Below are positions 25,497 to 34,496 of a DNA stretch of 64,000 bases, piece by piece. Below the pieces are notes generated by a model that was not told the origin of the DNA, ran no database searches, and saw only the letters and a list, made by a program, of their open reading frames with translations. This DNA is from Bifidobacterium phasiani (lineage in GTDB: Bacteria; Actinomycetota; Actinomycetes; Actinomycetales; Bifidobacteriaceae): contig NZ_JAHBBD010000002.1 in the NCBI RefSeq assembly GCF_019331775.1, forward strand, positions 124,001 to 188,000, written 5' to 3'. How positions within the stretch are numbered: position 1 is the first letter of the stretch; every line of letters begins with the position of its first letter. The translations under genes were made by a program, and so were the position numbers.

Positions 25497-26891
25497 TTAT
25501 TCGGCAGCCTCGACCTCTCCAGCCGCCTGGGAAGCGAGCTTGGCGTCGGTCTCGGCGTTGGCGGCGCTGATCTCCTTCATGCGCTTGTTGGTCAAGGTAT
25601 ACGGAATCATCGGGAGCACACTCAGGAAGGTCAGGATGGCGGGCACCGCGTTGACCACGAAGTTGATGCTCTCACGCATGCCGTCGTCCACGACCACGCC
25701 CTGCTGGTAGCCGAACAGGCCGAGCAGGAACAAGCCGAGCCAACCGCCGATGGCCAGACCGAGCTTCACGCTCATCGTCATCACACCCACCGAGGCGCCC
25801 GGCGTGCGCTTGCCGTTGCGGAAGTAGCCGTACTCGATGCAGTCCGACGTCGCAGAGAAGCTCATCAATGCGCTCATCGCAAAGAAACCAACGAAGAACG
25901 TGCCCGCAATCACGGCGACAGGATTCGCGTCCGGCCCCAGCAGGAACAGGAACAGCAGCGCGACGCCGTCCAGCAGGTTCGCGACGATCATGCCCATCTT
26001 CTTGCCGAGGAACCGCAGCACCGTCGGCACGACGAACGGCACGAGGAACTGGCCCACCTGATAGGCGACCATGATCGTGCCCACCAGGTCGGCGCGCTGC
26101 AGCGAATGCTGGTAGTAATACACCTGCGTGCCGATACGGGACAGGGACGCGGCGACGCCCAGCACGCTCGACAGGAACAGGCACAGCAGCATCGGGTTCT
26201 TCAGCAGGGAGCCCAGCGATTCGGTGAACTTGACCTTCTCGCCGCTGGTGGTGGCGTCGACGACGGTCTCCTTGCAGAAGAAGAAGCCGCACAGGATCAG
26301 CGGGATACACACGATGATGTAGATGATGTTGGTGATCTGGTACGCGCCGGAATCGTTGCCCAGCAGCAGGATGATCGGCATCGTGATCGCCGAAAGCACG
26401 ATGTTGATGATCGAGCCGCCGGCGGAACGCCACGAATTGAGCACCACACGCTCCTGGCCGTCCGCGGTGATCGTGTTCACCAACGCGGCCTTGGATGTGT
26501 CGACCAAGGTGTAGGCGAGTTCAAGACCGATGTAGGTGATGTACGCGTACATCACCTTGCCCGCGCCGCTGAAGTCAAAGTTCGAGAACGTCAGAATCGA
26601 CAGCAGCACCAGGAACGGCAGCCCCCACAGCAGCCACGGACGGCAACGGCCCCACTTGCTGCGCGTGCCGTCGATGATGCCGCCCATGATCGGCGCCGCC
26701 ACCGCGTCGATCACACGCACCACCAACATCAGCGTGCTCACCACCATCGGCGTCAACCCCACCGCATCCGTGTAGAACACACTCAGGAACGAACTGATCA
26801 TATAGAAACTGAACGTCGTACCCATCTCGGCCGACATATAACCGATGCGGGGCAAGTACTTCGACGTCACGCTACGGGAAGCAGCAGCCAT
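25497..26891 (-). CDS. GPH-family sugar:cation symporter (tandem paralogue)
   Basis: A 464-aa carrier of the glycoside-pentoside-hexuronide family with about twelve membrane segments. It shares almost all of its sequence with the carrier at 23895; most differences are in the 200-230 loop (TSGEKVKFTES versus FDKPVRFSES) and in the C-terminal tail. AAGGAG lies before the ATG. It is divergent from the AraC-type gene at 27077 across an AT-rich promoter region, so that regulator probably controls it. Retention of two close copies may reflect dosage or split substrates. Confidence 0.9.
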   Translation of the reverse strand: MAAASRSVTSKYLPRIGYMSAEMGTTFSFYMISSFLSVFYTDAVGLTPMVVSTLMLVVRVIDAVAAPIMGGIIDGTRSKWGRCRPWLLWGLPFLVLLSILTFSNFDFSGAGKVMYAYITYIGLELAYTLVDTSKAALVNTITADGQERVVLNSWRSAGGSIINIVLSAITMPIILLLGNDSGAYQITNIIYIIVCIPLILCGFFFCKETVVDATTSGEKVKFTESLGSLLKNPMLLCLFLSSVLGVAASLSRIGTQVYYYQHSLQRADLVGTIMVAYQVGQFLVPFVVPTVLRFLGKKMGMIVANLLDGVALLFLFLLGPDANPVAVIAGTFFVGFFAMSALMSFSATSDCIEYGYFRNGKRTPGASVGVMTMSVKLGLAIGGWLGLFLLGLFGYQQGVVVDDGMRESINFVVNAVPAILTFLSVLPMIPYTLTNKRMKEISAANAETDAKLASQAAGEVEAAE

Positions 26892-27076
26892 ACTATCTCC
26901 TTCGACAATTAATCCGCTTCATTGGCGGCCGGCGACCCGTCGCGTCGACGGATCGCCGTAAGGCCTCAAACTCCTGATTGGTTTGAACACTTCTCATTAC
27001 AGCGCCGTAGACATCCTTCGTCTATCTCAGTAAAATAATATCGATTGCGAAAAATTAATTTTTTTGTGGAGATATT
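26892..27076. promoter_or_regulatory. Divergent promoter region, GPH carrier and AraC gene
   Basis: An AT-rich 185-bp region (notably 27025-27065) between divergent genes. No consensus -35/-10 pair is clear, which fits an activator-dependent promoter. Confidence 0.4.
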
Positions 27077-27892
27077 GTGATTATTACACTCAGCAACCGC
27101 AAGCGCGGCAAAGACGCCATGCCGCTTGAGGTGAACCTCCTTGGATACGACCACGAACAGGAACCCATCGACCGCCCCCGCGGCATGCCCCTGTACCAGT
27201 GGTTCTACTGCGAACGCGGCAGCGGCTCGCTGACCGTCGACGACCAGCGCATGATCATCCGCGAGAAGCAGGGCTTTCTGCTGCACCCCCACGTCACGCA
27301 CACCTATCAGCCGCTCAGCGACGACTGGACGGTGCACTTCGTGGGGTTCAAGGGACCGCTGTGCGCCAACCTGCTCATGAATCTGGGCATGTACGACTCA
27401 GGCGCGTACTACTTTTCCGACCCGGACTTCTTCCGCGACCGCATCGCCGACATGCTTCACCTCTATATGCGCGACCGCCAGGACCACAACGGCATCGCCG
27501 CCGCATGCTTCCATCTGCTGCTGGGGCTGTCGGAGCGCATCAAGCACATCGAGCACATCGGCGTCTACAACTCCAATCCGATCGTCGACCGGGCCATCGC
27601 CACAATCGAGCGACGTTACATGGAGCCGCTCCCCATAGGGGACATCGCCGCCGAGGCCGGCGTGTCCAACGAATATCTCTGCGGCCTGTTCAAGAAGAAC
27701 GTCGGGCAGACCGTGCACCACTTCCTGACCATCACCCGCGTCGTCAACGCCCGGCTGCAGCTGCTGCAGTTCCCCGACAAACCGATCGGCGACATCGCGG
27801 CGGATTGCGGGTTCCGCTCGGCGAGCCACTTCTGCTCGGTGTTCAGAAAATATACCGGAGATACACCGGCAAAATACCGGCAAACACACTAG
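27077..27892 (+). CDS. AraC-family transcriptional regulator
   Basis: A 271-aa regulator with an N-terminal AraC-type cupin (about 10-150, including YQWFYCERGSGSLTVDD) and a C-terminal double HTH (PIGDIAAEAGVSNEYLCG, IGDIAADCGFRSASHFC, ending TGDTPAKYRQT). A GTG start at 27077 is supported by GTGGAG five bases upstream; an internal ATG at 27119 is possible. It lies between the divergent GPH carrier and the GH35 gene, the usual layout for a local activator of both. Confidence 0.9.
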   Translation: MIITLSNRKRGKDAMPLEVNLLGYDHEQEPIDRPRGMPLYQWFYCERGSGSLTVDDQRMIIREKQGFLLHPHVTHTYQPLSDDWTVHFVGFKGPLCANLLMNLGMYDSGAYYFSDPDFFRDRIADMLHLYMRDRQDHNGIAAACFHLLLGLSERIKHIEHIGVYNSNPIVDRAIATIERRYMEPLPIGDIAAEAGVSNEYLCGLFKKNVGQTVHHFLTITRVVNARLQLLQFPDKPIGDIAADCGFRSASHFCSVFRKYTGDTPAKYRQTH

Positions 27893-28017
27893 CCACGACA
27901 ATCTTTACAATTTTTCCACTTGTTTCTTAATTTTAAGCTATAGATATTTCATTTTTGCGATAGACAATCCCGACAAACCACGGTGTACTGAGGGTGACCG
28001 ATTCCAAAGGAGGAACA
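27893..28017 (+). promoter_or_regulatory. AT-rich promoter region of GH35 gene
   Basis: A 125-bp AT-rich gap with a -10-like TATAGA at 27939-27944 but no properly spaced -35 box. This fits activation by the AraC protein just upstream. Confidence 0.4.
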
Positions 28018-29565
28018 ATGGAACCCATTCCGCACATCGAAGACGTCAACGGGATCCCCACGCTGTTCGTGGACGGCGAACCGTTCCTGGCCACCGCGGG
28101 CGAACTGCAGAACTCGTCGGCGGCGAGCCTGGAGTACATGGAGCAGAACGTCTGGCCGAATCTCGAGGGCATGCACGTCAACTCGCTGGTGATTCCGCTG
28201 TACTGGGAACAGATCGAACCCGAGGAGGGCACGTTCGACTTCACGCTGGTCGACGGCATCACCAGACAGGCCCGCGAGCACAACACCAAGATCATCGGCC
28301 TGTGGTTCGGTCTGTGGAAGAACGCCGAGTCCATGTACGTCCCCGGCTGGATGAAGACGGACACCGACACCTACTTCCGCGCCCGCAAGGTCAACGGCGA
28401 ACCGCTCGATTCGATCTCCCCGCTGTGCGAGGCCGCCGTGGAGAAGGACGCGAACGCATACGCCAGGCTCATGGAGCATATCGCCGAGCTCGACCATGAC
28501 CAGACCACGTTCATCTTCATGCAGGTCGAGAACGAAATCGGTCTGCTCGGTTCCGACCGCGACTATTCGGATATGGCCAACGCGCTGTTCGCCCAAGGCA
28601 TCCCAGCCGATCTCGCGGAACGGCTCGGAGTCGCAGCCGGCACTCCGTGGGCCGACGAGTTCCCGGGCCACGACGGCGAGAACTTCATGGCCTACCACTA
28701 CGCCAAGGATGTGGAGCGTATCACCGCGGGGGGCATGGCCAGGCATCCAATCCCGGCCTATGCGAACTCCTGGCTGTATCAGTATCCGTGGAATCCGGGC
28801 TCCTACCCGGCGGGCGGTCCGTCCACCCCGACGCACCGCGTCTGGAAGGCCATGGCGCCGTCGCTGTTCACGCTCGCCCCGGACATCTACGTGCCCACCA
28901 TCGCCAAGGCGATGAACGACTACAGCTACGAGGGCAACCCGCTGTTCGTGCCGGAGGTCCGCAAGGACGCGCAGACCGCGTCGTACGCCCTGCATGCGTT
29001 CACCAAATACAACGCGATCGGCTACTCGCCATTCGGCATCGAACAGCTTGCGCTCGACCCCAATTCGATTCCGAAGCCGCCGATGAGCGTGATGATCGCC
29101 CTGAACATCGACCCGTCGTCCTTCGACATCACGAACAGCAAGCCGTACCTGTCGCGCGTCTACGAGCTGATCCAGGGCATGAAGCCGCTGCTGCTCGAAT
29201 ACCGGGGCACCGACCGCCTGCACAGCTGGGTCCGCGAGAGCGAGACGGATTTCGGCCGCTACTTCCAGCTGAAGAACTACGACCTCAAGGTCGCGTTCTC
29301 CCCCAAGGCAGAGTCGCAGCCGCTGGCCTCCGGCGCCCTGTTCGAGCTTGACGACGACACGCTGCTGATGGTCGGCATGATGTGCTCGATGAACTTCTCC
29401 GCCAAGATCGGCGAAAACAGCAAGGTGGGCGTCGTCTCCTACCAGGAGGGCACGATCGTCGACGGCAGGTTCGTCACCTCGCGCGTGCTCAACGGCGACG
29501 AGAAGATGAGCATCGAGTTCGGCCCGATGCCCGAGGCCCGTCTGCTCAAGCTGTACAAGTACTGA
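28018..29565 (+). CDS. GH35-type beta-galactosidase with DUF5597-like tail
   Basis: A 515-aa retaining glycosidase. The TIM barrel has the acid/base in QVENEIG (about E173) and the nucleophile in LFVPEVRKD (about E313), as in GH35. The rest matches the short bacterial GH35 group with a DUF5597-type C-terminal domain, not the large LacZ or GH42 enzymes. No signal peptide, so it hydrolyses imported beta-galactosides. ATG at 28018 follows AAAGGAGG. It is downstream of the AraC gene and near the two GPH carriers, forming a small galactoside-use locus; the exact sugar is not known. Confidence 0.87.
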   Translation: MEPIPHIEDVNGIPTLFVDGEPFLATAGELQNSSAASLEYMEQNVWPNLEGMHVNSLVIPLYWEQIEPEEGTFDFTLVDGITRQAREHNTKIIGLWFGLWKNAESMYVPGWMKTDTDTYFRARKVNGEPLDSISPLCEAAVEKDANAYARLMEHIAELDHDQTTFIFMQVENEIGLLGSDRDYSDMANALFAQGIPADLAERLGVAAGTPWADEFPGHDGENFMAYHYAKDVERITAGGMARHPIPAYANSWLYQYPWNPGSYPAGGPSTPTHRVWKAMAPSLFTLAPDIYVPTIAKAMNDYSYEGNPLFVPEVRKDAQTASYALHAFTKYNAIGYSPFGIEQLALDPNSIPKPPMSVMIALNIDPSSFDITNSKPYLSRVYELIQGMKPLLLEYRGTDRLHSWVRESETDFGRYFQLKNYDLKVAFSPKAESQPLASGALFELDDDTLLMVGMMCSMNFSAKIGENSKVGVVSYQEGTIVDGRFVTSRVLNGDEKMSIEFGPMPEARLLKLYKY

Positions 29566-29597
29566 TCCTGTTCTTTCCTTCCTTCTTTCCTCTACGC

Positions 29598-29638
29598 GGA
29601 AGCCGCGCATCCCGGATCCCCCGGGGTGCGCGGCTTCC
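29598..29638. terminator. Bidirectional terminator between GH35 gene and metG
   Basis: An 18-bp stem with one wobble pair (29598-29615 with 29621-29638) and a 5-nt loop lies between the convergent genes. Pyrimidine-rich sequence precedes it on the plus strand. Confidence 0.7.
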
Positions 29639-29681
29639 GTCATCGTGCACGCGACGGCTCACGTCGCTTTGCCCACCGCCC

Positions 29682-31547
29682 TCAGCCCTCGAGCTTCGAC
29701 TTCGCCGCGGCCAGGCGCTGCGCCTCGGCCTCGCGGCGGGCGGCCTGGTCGGCCTCGAAGCGCTGCAGCTCCTCCTCGACGGCCTCCTTCGGGATCTTCG
29801 CGAAGATCGGGGTCGGCTTGGCGATCGGCGTGCCGGCGGCGATCGGCTCGCTCCGCCACGGGTGCACGGTCTCGCCGAGCCGGTAGTCGCCGGTGATGAT
29901 CGGGTAGATGAAGCCCGGCTTGTCGAGGTCCTCGACCTCCTCGAGGCGCGGCAGCGGCGAGAACACGCCCGTGCCGCCGAGCGCCTCCCACACCTTCTGC
30001 GCGGAATGCGGCAGGAACGGCGCGAGCAGGTGGTTCGCGTCGGCCACGGCCTGCGCGGCGACGTGCAGCACGGTGCCGAGGCGGGCCGGGTCGTCCTTGA
30101 TCTTCCACGGTTCGGTGGCGGAGATGTACTTGTTGATGTCGCCGACCACGCGCATCGCCTCGGACAGCGCGTTCTTCTGACGGTGGCGTTCGATCAGGTC
30201 GCCGACCGTGGCGAACGCGGCCTTGGACTCCTCGAGCAGCGCGCGGTCCTCGTCGGTCATGCGCGACTCGTCGAGCGCGGGGATCTCGCCGAAGTTCTTG
30301 TACATCAGGTTGGCGACGCGGTTGACCAGGTTGCCCCAGCTGGCGGCCAGCTCCTCGTTGTTGTGGCGCACGAACTCGGCCCACGTGAAGTCCGCGTCGG
30401 AGGTCTCCGGCCCGGCGACCGAGATGTAGTAGCGCACCGCGTCCACGGGGTAGCGGGCCAGCAGGTCCTTGACGTAGATGACGATGCCGCGCGACGAGCT
30501 GAACTTGCGGCCCTCCATCGTCATGTACTCGCTGGAGACCACCTGCTCGGGCATGTTGAGCGGGCCGAGCTCGCCGACCTCGCCGCCCTTGGAGCCCTGC
30601 CCGTTGTAGGCAAGCATCTCGGAGGGCCAGATCTGGGAGTGGAACGTGATGTTGTCCTTGCCCATGAAGTAGTAGCCGGGCGTCGCCGGGTCGTTCCACC
30701 ACTTGCGCCAGTCGTCGGGGGTCTCGCCGAAGCGGCGCGCCCACTCGATCGATGCCGACAGGTAGCCGATCACCGCGTCGAACCACACGTAGAGGCGCTT
30801 GTTCGGGTTGTCGATCCAGCCGTCGACCGGCACTGGGATGCCCCAGTCGATGTCGCGGGTGATGGCGCGCGGCTTGACTTCCTTGAACAGGCCGATCGAG
30901 AAGTTGATGACGTTGGTGCGCCAGTCCGTGCGCGTCTTCAGCCAGGCGAGATTCGCCTCGGCGAGCGCGGGAAGGTCGAGGAAGAAGTGCTCTGTCTCCT
31001 CGAAGCGCGGGGTCTCGCCGTTGATCTTCGAGACCGGGTTGATCAGCTCGTCCGGGTCGAGCTCGTTGCCGCAGGCGTCGCACTGGTCGCCGCGCGCGCC
31101 GTCGGTGTGGCAGATCGGGCACTCGCCCTCGATGTAGCGGTCGGGCAGCGTGCGGCCGGTCGACGGGCTGATGGCGACCTTCTGCGTGCCCTTGTAGATG
31201 TAGCCGTTCTTCAGGCACTGCCGGAACAGCTCCTGCACCACATGCTCGTGGTTGCCGGTGGTGGTGCGGGTGAACAGGTCGTAGCTCAGCCCGAGGTCGC
31301 ACAGGTCCTTGGCGATGACGCGGTTGTACCGGTCCGCGAGCTCCTGCGCGGTCACGCCCTCCTTCTCCGCCTCGACGAGGATCGGGGTGCCGTGTTCGTC
31401 GGTGCCCGACACCATAAGCACGTCGTTGCCCTTCATGCGCTCGTAGCGCGCATACACGTCCGAGGGGACGCCGAAGCCGGCGACGTGGCCGACGTGACGG
31501 GGGCCGTTCGCATACGGCCAGGCAACATTCACCAAAACATGAGTCAT
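29682..31547 (-). CDS. metG: Methionyl-tRNA synthetase
   Basis: A 621-aa class I aminoacyl-tRNA synthetase that charges tRNA-Met in the cytoplasm. The HIGH-type motif is PRHVGH (H17-H20), the KMSKS-type loop is KFSSSRG (348-354), and a zinc knuckle has C143, C146, C156 and C159. The anticodon-binding helical domain follows; a C-terminal tail of charged residues replaces the EMAP-type domain. It is a housekeeping gene set among accessory genes and convergent with the GH35 gene. Confidence 0.97.
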   Translation of the reverse strand: MTHVLVNVAWPYANGPRHVGHVAGFGVPSDVYARYERMKGNDVLMVSGTDEHGTPILVEAEKEGVTAQELADRYNRVIAKDLCDLGLSYDLFTRTTTGNHEHVVQELFRQCLKNGYIYKGTQKVAISPSTGRTLPDRYIEGECPICHTDGARGDQCDACGNELDPDELINPVSKINGETPRFEETEHFFLDLPALAEANLAWLKTRTDWRTNVINFSIGLFKEVKPRAITRDIDWGIPVPVDGWIDNPNKRLYVWFDAVIGYLSASIEWARRFGETPDDWRKWWNDPATPGYYFMGKDNITFHSQIWPSEMLAYNGQGSKGGEVGELGPLNMPEQVVSSEYMTMEGRKFSSSRGIVIYVKDLLARYPVDAVRYYISVAGPETSDADFTWAEFVRHNNEELAASWGNLVNRVANLMYKNFGEIPALDESRMTDEDRALLEESKAAFATVGDLIERHRQKNALSEAMRVVGDINKYISATEPWKIKDDPARLGTVLHVAAQAVADANHLLAPFLPHSAQKVWEALGGTGVFSPLPRLEEVEDLDKPGFIYPIITGDYRLGETVHPWRSEPIAAGTPIAKPTPIFAKIPKEAVEEELQRFEADQAARREAEAQRLAAAKSKLEG

Positions 31548-31709
31548 AGCCCGATTATCAGGCCCAGCGGGGACAGCGGCGGCGGGCGGCGGGCGCGCCT
31601 CGCCGCCGATTTATCCACATTCGCCGCGGCCCGGCGGCGCCCGCTCCACATATCCACAAATTTTCGCCGGCGACGGGCGGACGGCGCCGAATCGCGATAC
31701 GGTCGGCGC

Positions 31710-32285
31710 ATGCCACACGACACGACAACGACGCCGTCCGACCCGCTGATTAAGGCCGATCAGCTGCCCGGACCGCTGAGCCTGAACCGGCTGTCCGAGC
31801 TCGGCGTCATCCACAAGCTCGACGCCGCCACCGCCTACCGCGCCGAGGACGCGCTGACGCTGTACGGCAGGGCCATGGTCGCCGCCAAGGTCATCCCGTT
31901 CGGCACCATCGCCTGCGCGCTCACCGCGGTCTGGGTATGGCTGGGCGGCGAGTTCCCCGACACGGTCGACGTGATCTCCGCCTCGCACTACCGCGCGCTG
32001 GTGTTCGGACGGAAGATCAGGGTCTTCAACCGCAAGGCGCCGCCCGCGCACCTGTCCAGGCTCGGGCCGCTGCAGGTCACGAGCCCGGCGCGCACGGCCT
32101 GCGACCTCGCGCTGCTGCCGCTGGACGAGCTGTCGCGCCACGAGGCCAACGAGATGGTGTGCTCGCTGATGGAGACGCACCACTTCCGGCCGGCGGACTG
32201 CCTGGAGATCCTCGAACGCAACCGGTACTGGCAGAACGCGCCGCGCGCCAGGGCGTTCTTCGAATACATCCAGCATTGCTTCTAG
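31710..32285 (+). CDS. AbiEi-like antitoxin-type protein
   Basis: A 191-aa protein resembling the C-terminal domain of AbiEi-type antitoxins/regulators: the segment VTSPARTACDLALLPLDEL near residues 123-143 is the family hallmark. AbiEi proteins pair with AbiEii nucleotidyltransferase toxins, but no AbiEii partner is nearby, so an antitoxin role cannot be claimed; many actinobacteria carry such orphans. The N-terminus (SLNRLSELGVIHKLD) resembles a small winged HTH. No clear ribosome binding site precedes the ATG. Confidence 0.65.
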   Translation: MPHDTTTTPSDPLIKADQLPGPLSLNRLSELGVIHKLDAATAYRAEDALTLYGRAMVAAKVIPFGTIACALTAVWVWLGGEFPDTVDVISASHYRALVFGRKIRVFNRKAPPAHLSRLGPLQVTSPARTACDLALLPLDELSRHEANEMVCSLMETHHFRPADCLEILERNRYWQNAPRARAFFEYIQHCF

Positions 32286-32361
32286 GGCCCCGCGGGCGCG
32301 GCGGGTGGCGGGCGACGCGCACCGGGAGCTCCTGCGGCATCGCATCCGAGAGGGGGTGAAC

Positions 32362-32868
32362 ATGACGATACGACGACGGCGTGGCGACGTCGACAGCGAT
32401 GGCGACGGCAACGGCCGACGATCGCGCATACGGTCGACGTTGCGGCGGGCGGTGCGGTTGCCGCCGAAACGGCAGGATGCGCAACCGTCGCCGGAGCACC
32501 GGCTGGCCGCGCTCCGCTGGCGCGCGCCACCGGGGACGGGCGGGGAATCGCGAACGGTCACGCGAGCCGGGGCCAGGCCAGGCGGCGCCGCTCCGGTTCC
32601 GGCCGAGCCGCCGGCGCCGCCGCTGCAGCCGACGCCGGCTATGGCCTGCGACCCCATGACCCCGCGGGACGTGCTCTGGCGGATCGCGCGCGACGAGCCG
32701 GGGCTGCGCCGCTGGATCGTCGCGAACCCCGCGGCGGACGCGGCGCTGCTGGAGTTCGTGTCGCAGGCGGGCGGACCGTACGTCAGGGAGTCGCTGCAGA
32801 TCCTGTTCGATTCGATGGAGGGGCGGCCGCCCCGCGGTCAGGAGCGCATCTCGAGCACGGCGGCGTAG
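32362..32868 (+). CDS. LRV-like small protein of unknown function
   Basis: A 168-aa protein. The first 110 residues are Arg/Pro-rich and low complexity. The C-terminal 55 (PRDVLWRIARDEPGLRR and following) resemble variant leucine-rich-repeat (LRV) modules seen in actinobacterial proteins. GAGAGGGGG lies before the chosen ATG. Its last 31 bp overlap the end of rsmI on the other strand. Function unknown. Confidence 0.55.
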   Translation: MTIRRRRGDVDSDGDGNGRRSRIRSTLRRAVRLPPKRQDAQPSPEHRLAALRWRAPPGTGGESRTVTRAGARPGGAAPVPAEPPAPPLQPTPAMACDPMTPRDVLWRIARDEPGLRRWIVANPAADAALLEFVSQAGGPYVRESLQILFDSMEGRPPRGQERISSTAA

Positions 32869-33794
32869 ACCTGCTTGCGGTTGGCGAGCGTGCCGTCGGC
32901 CATCGGATGTTCCTCGACGACCTGCGCGATGGCGTCCTTGACGCGCAGCCCGTCCTCGCGGGCGCGGTCGACGGCAAGCACGGCCAGGTCCTCGACGGAC
33001 AGCGCGGCCGGTGCGGCGGCCTGCGCCTCCTCGTCGGACGCGCCGGCGACGACCAGCACCATCTCGCCACGCGGAGGGTCGGCCGCGACGCCGTCGCGGA
33101 TCTCGGCGATGGTGCCGCGCCGCACCTGCTCGTAGTCCTTGGTCAGCTCGCGGCACAGCGCCATGCGGCGGTCGGGGCCGAACGCCTCCAGCAGGTCGTC
33201 CATCGACTCGGCGATGCGGTGCAGCGTCTCGTAGAACACCATCGTGCGGCGCTCCCCGCGCATGGCGCGCAGGTACTGCATGCGTTCGGCGTGCTTGCGC
33301 GGCAGGAACCCCTCGTAGCAGAACCGGTCGGTCGGCAGTCCGGACAGCGCGAGCGCGTCGAGCACGGCGGACGGGCCGGGCGCGCAGGTGACGGGCAGCC
33401 CGCGTTCGATGGCGCGGCGGACCACGGTCAGTCCCGGGTCGTTGATCGTCGGCATGCCGGCGTCGGAGACGACGAGCACGGTGGCTCCGGCCTCGACGCG
33501 GTCGAGCAGGCCGTCGGCCTTCTCACGCTCGTTGTGGTCGTGGTAGGCGACGACGCTGCCGCCGACGTGCACGCCGAGCCGGTTCGCGAGCGCGTACAGC
33601 CGCCGCGTGTCCTCCGCGGCCACGATGTCGGCGTGCTCGAGCAGCGCCACGAGCCGGGCCGACGCGTCGGCCGTGTTGCCTATGGGGGTCGCCGCGAGCA
33701 CGACCGTGCCCCGCGGGATCTCGACCGCCGGCATGCCCGGGGTCGTTTCGGTGCGCGTGGGTTCCGCCGTCGATTGCGTCTGCATGGGTTCCAT
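32838..33794 (-). CDS. rsmI: 16S rRNA (cytidine-2'-O)-methyltransferase RsmI
   Basis: A 318-aa SAM-dependent enzyme that methylates the 2'-O of C1402 in 16S rRNA. Tetrapyrrole-methylase-fold motifs are visible: TPIGNTADAS near the N-terminus, AAEDTRR, VSDAGMPTINDPG, CAPGPSAV and CYEGFLPRK. The start at 33794 has GGAAGA just upstream; longer frames are not supported. The first 25 residues are a variable tail. It overlaps the LRV-like gene by 31 bp tail to tail. Confidence 0.93.
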   Translation of the reverse strand: MEPMQTQSTAEPTRTETTPGMPAVEIPRGTVVLAATPIGNTADASARLVALLEHADIVAAEDTRRLYALANRLGVHVGGSVVAYHDHNEREKADGLLDRVEAGATVLVVSDAGMPTINDPGLTVVRRAIERGLPVTCAPGPSAVLDALALSGLPTDRFCYEGFLPRKHAERMQYLRAMRGERRTMVFYETLHRIAESMDDLLEAFGPDRRMALCRELTKDYEQVRRGTIAEIRDGVAADPPRGEMVLVVAGASDEEAQAAAPAALSVEDLAVLAVDRAREDGLRVKDAIAQVVEEHPMADGTLANRKQVYAAVLEMRS

Positions 33795-33868
33795 ATCTTC
33801 CAGTATCCCCCACCCGGGCGTGGTTGCGGTGAACGCGGCGGAAACTTTCGCCCCTTGGCTCGGACGAG

Positions 33869-34309
33869 CTACGCGGACTGCCTGACCAGCGCGACCACGT
33901 CGTGGTTGATCTCGTTGATCCGCCCGTCGGCGAGCATCTCGTCGAGCGTCATCCAGCGGCAGTCCTTGCCGCGGACCGAGAACCGATCGCCCCGCCACCC
34001 GTCCGGAACGGCGCGCAGGCTGGCGCGGTACAGCTGATAGACGTAGTCGCGCTGTTCGTGGTGTTCGGTCGAATATTTGGTGCTTTCCGCCATGCCCACC
34101 GGTTTGAGCTCGACGTCGGACTCGGGGATGCCGAATTCGACGGTCAGGTAGCGGGCGGCGTTCGCCATGTCGGCCTCCACGTCGCCGGTCGCCGCGCGGT
34201 TCGGGAAGAAGTCGCAACCCCAGTTCGCGTCGTGGTACAGCAGGTACCGGTTCGACCCGTCGCCATCGGTGACCGCTATGATCGAGCTTCTTCTCAGCGG
34301 TCTGTTCAT
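33869..34309 (-). CDS. Nudix-like protein lacking a clear Nudix box
   Basis: A 146-aa protein that looks like a Nudix-fold domain: beta-strand SSIIAVTDGDGSNRYLLY, a region AARYLTVEFGI where the Nudix helix would be, and CRWMTLDEML towards the end. The REXXEE catalytic residues are absent, so hydrolase activity is doubtful. ATG at 34309 is preferred; a longer frame to 34435 runs through the promoter region. A TATAAT box lies on its strand at 34370-34375. Confidence 0.5.
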   Translation of the reverse strand: MNRPLRRSSIIAVTDGDGSNRYLLYHDANWGCDFFPNRAATGDVEADMANAARYLTVEFGIPESDVELKPVGMAESTKYSTEHHEQRDYVYQLYRASLRAVPDGWRGDRFSVRGKDCRWMTLDEMLADGRINEINHDVVALVRQSA

Positions 34310-34412
34310 GGCTTTAACATCCTTGTATAGGTCTTCGTCTGTATATCGGTTCCGTATCGAACACACTGCATTATACAGACCGAAACATACAAACCATACG
34401 GCGATCATGGCA

Positions 34413-34441
34413 TTGACACTGCCACTTTGTTGCAATATATT
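34413..34441 (+). promoter_or_regulatory. Consensus promoter of macrodomain gene
   Basis: TTGACA (34413-34418) and TATATT (34436-34441) with exactly 17 bp between them. The AT-rich region is shared with the divergent Nudix-like gene. Confidence 0.7.
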
Positions 34442-34496
34442 TTGTTACATCACTCCAGGCAACCCCACACCGGCAGCAAAGGCAGGCGACGGCGCG

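Noticed and set aside
31710..32868. AbiEi-like gene and its neighbour as a toxin-antitoxin pair
   Set aside because: The neighbour shows no AbiEii nucleotidyltransferase motif and has LRV-like sequence instead.
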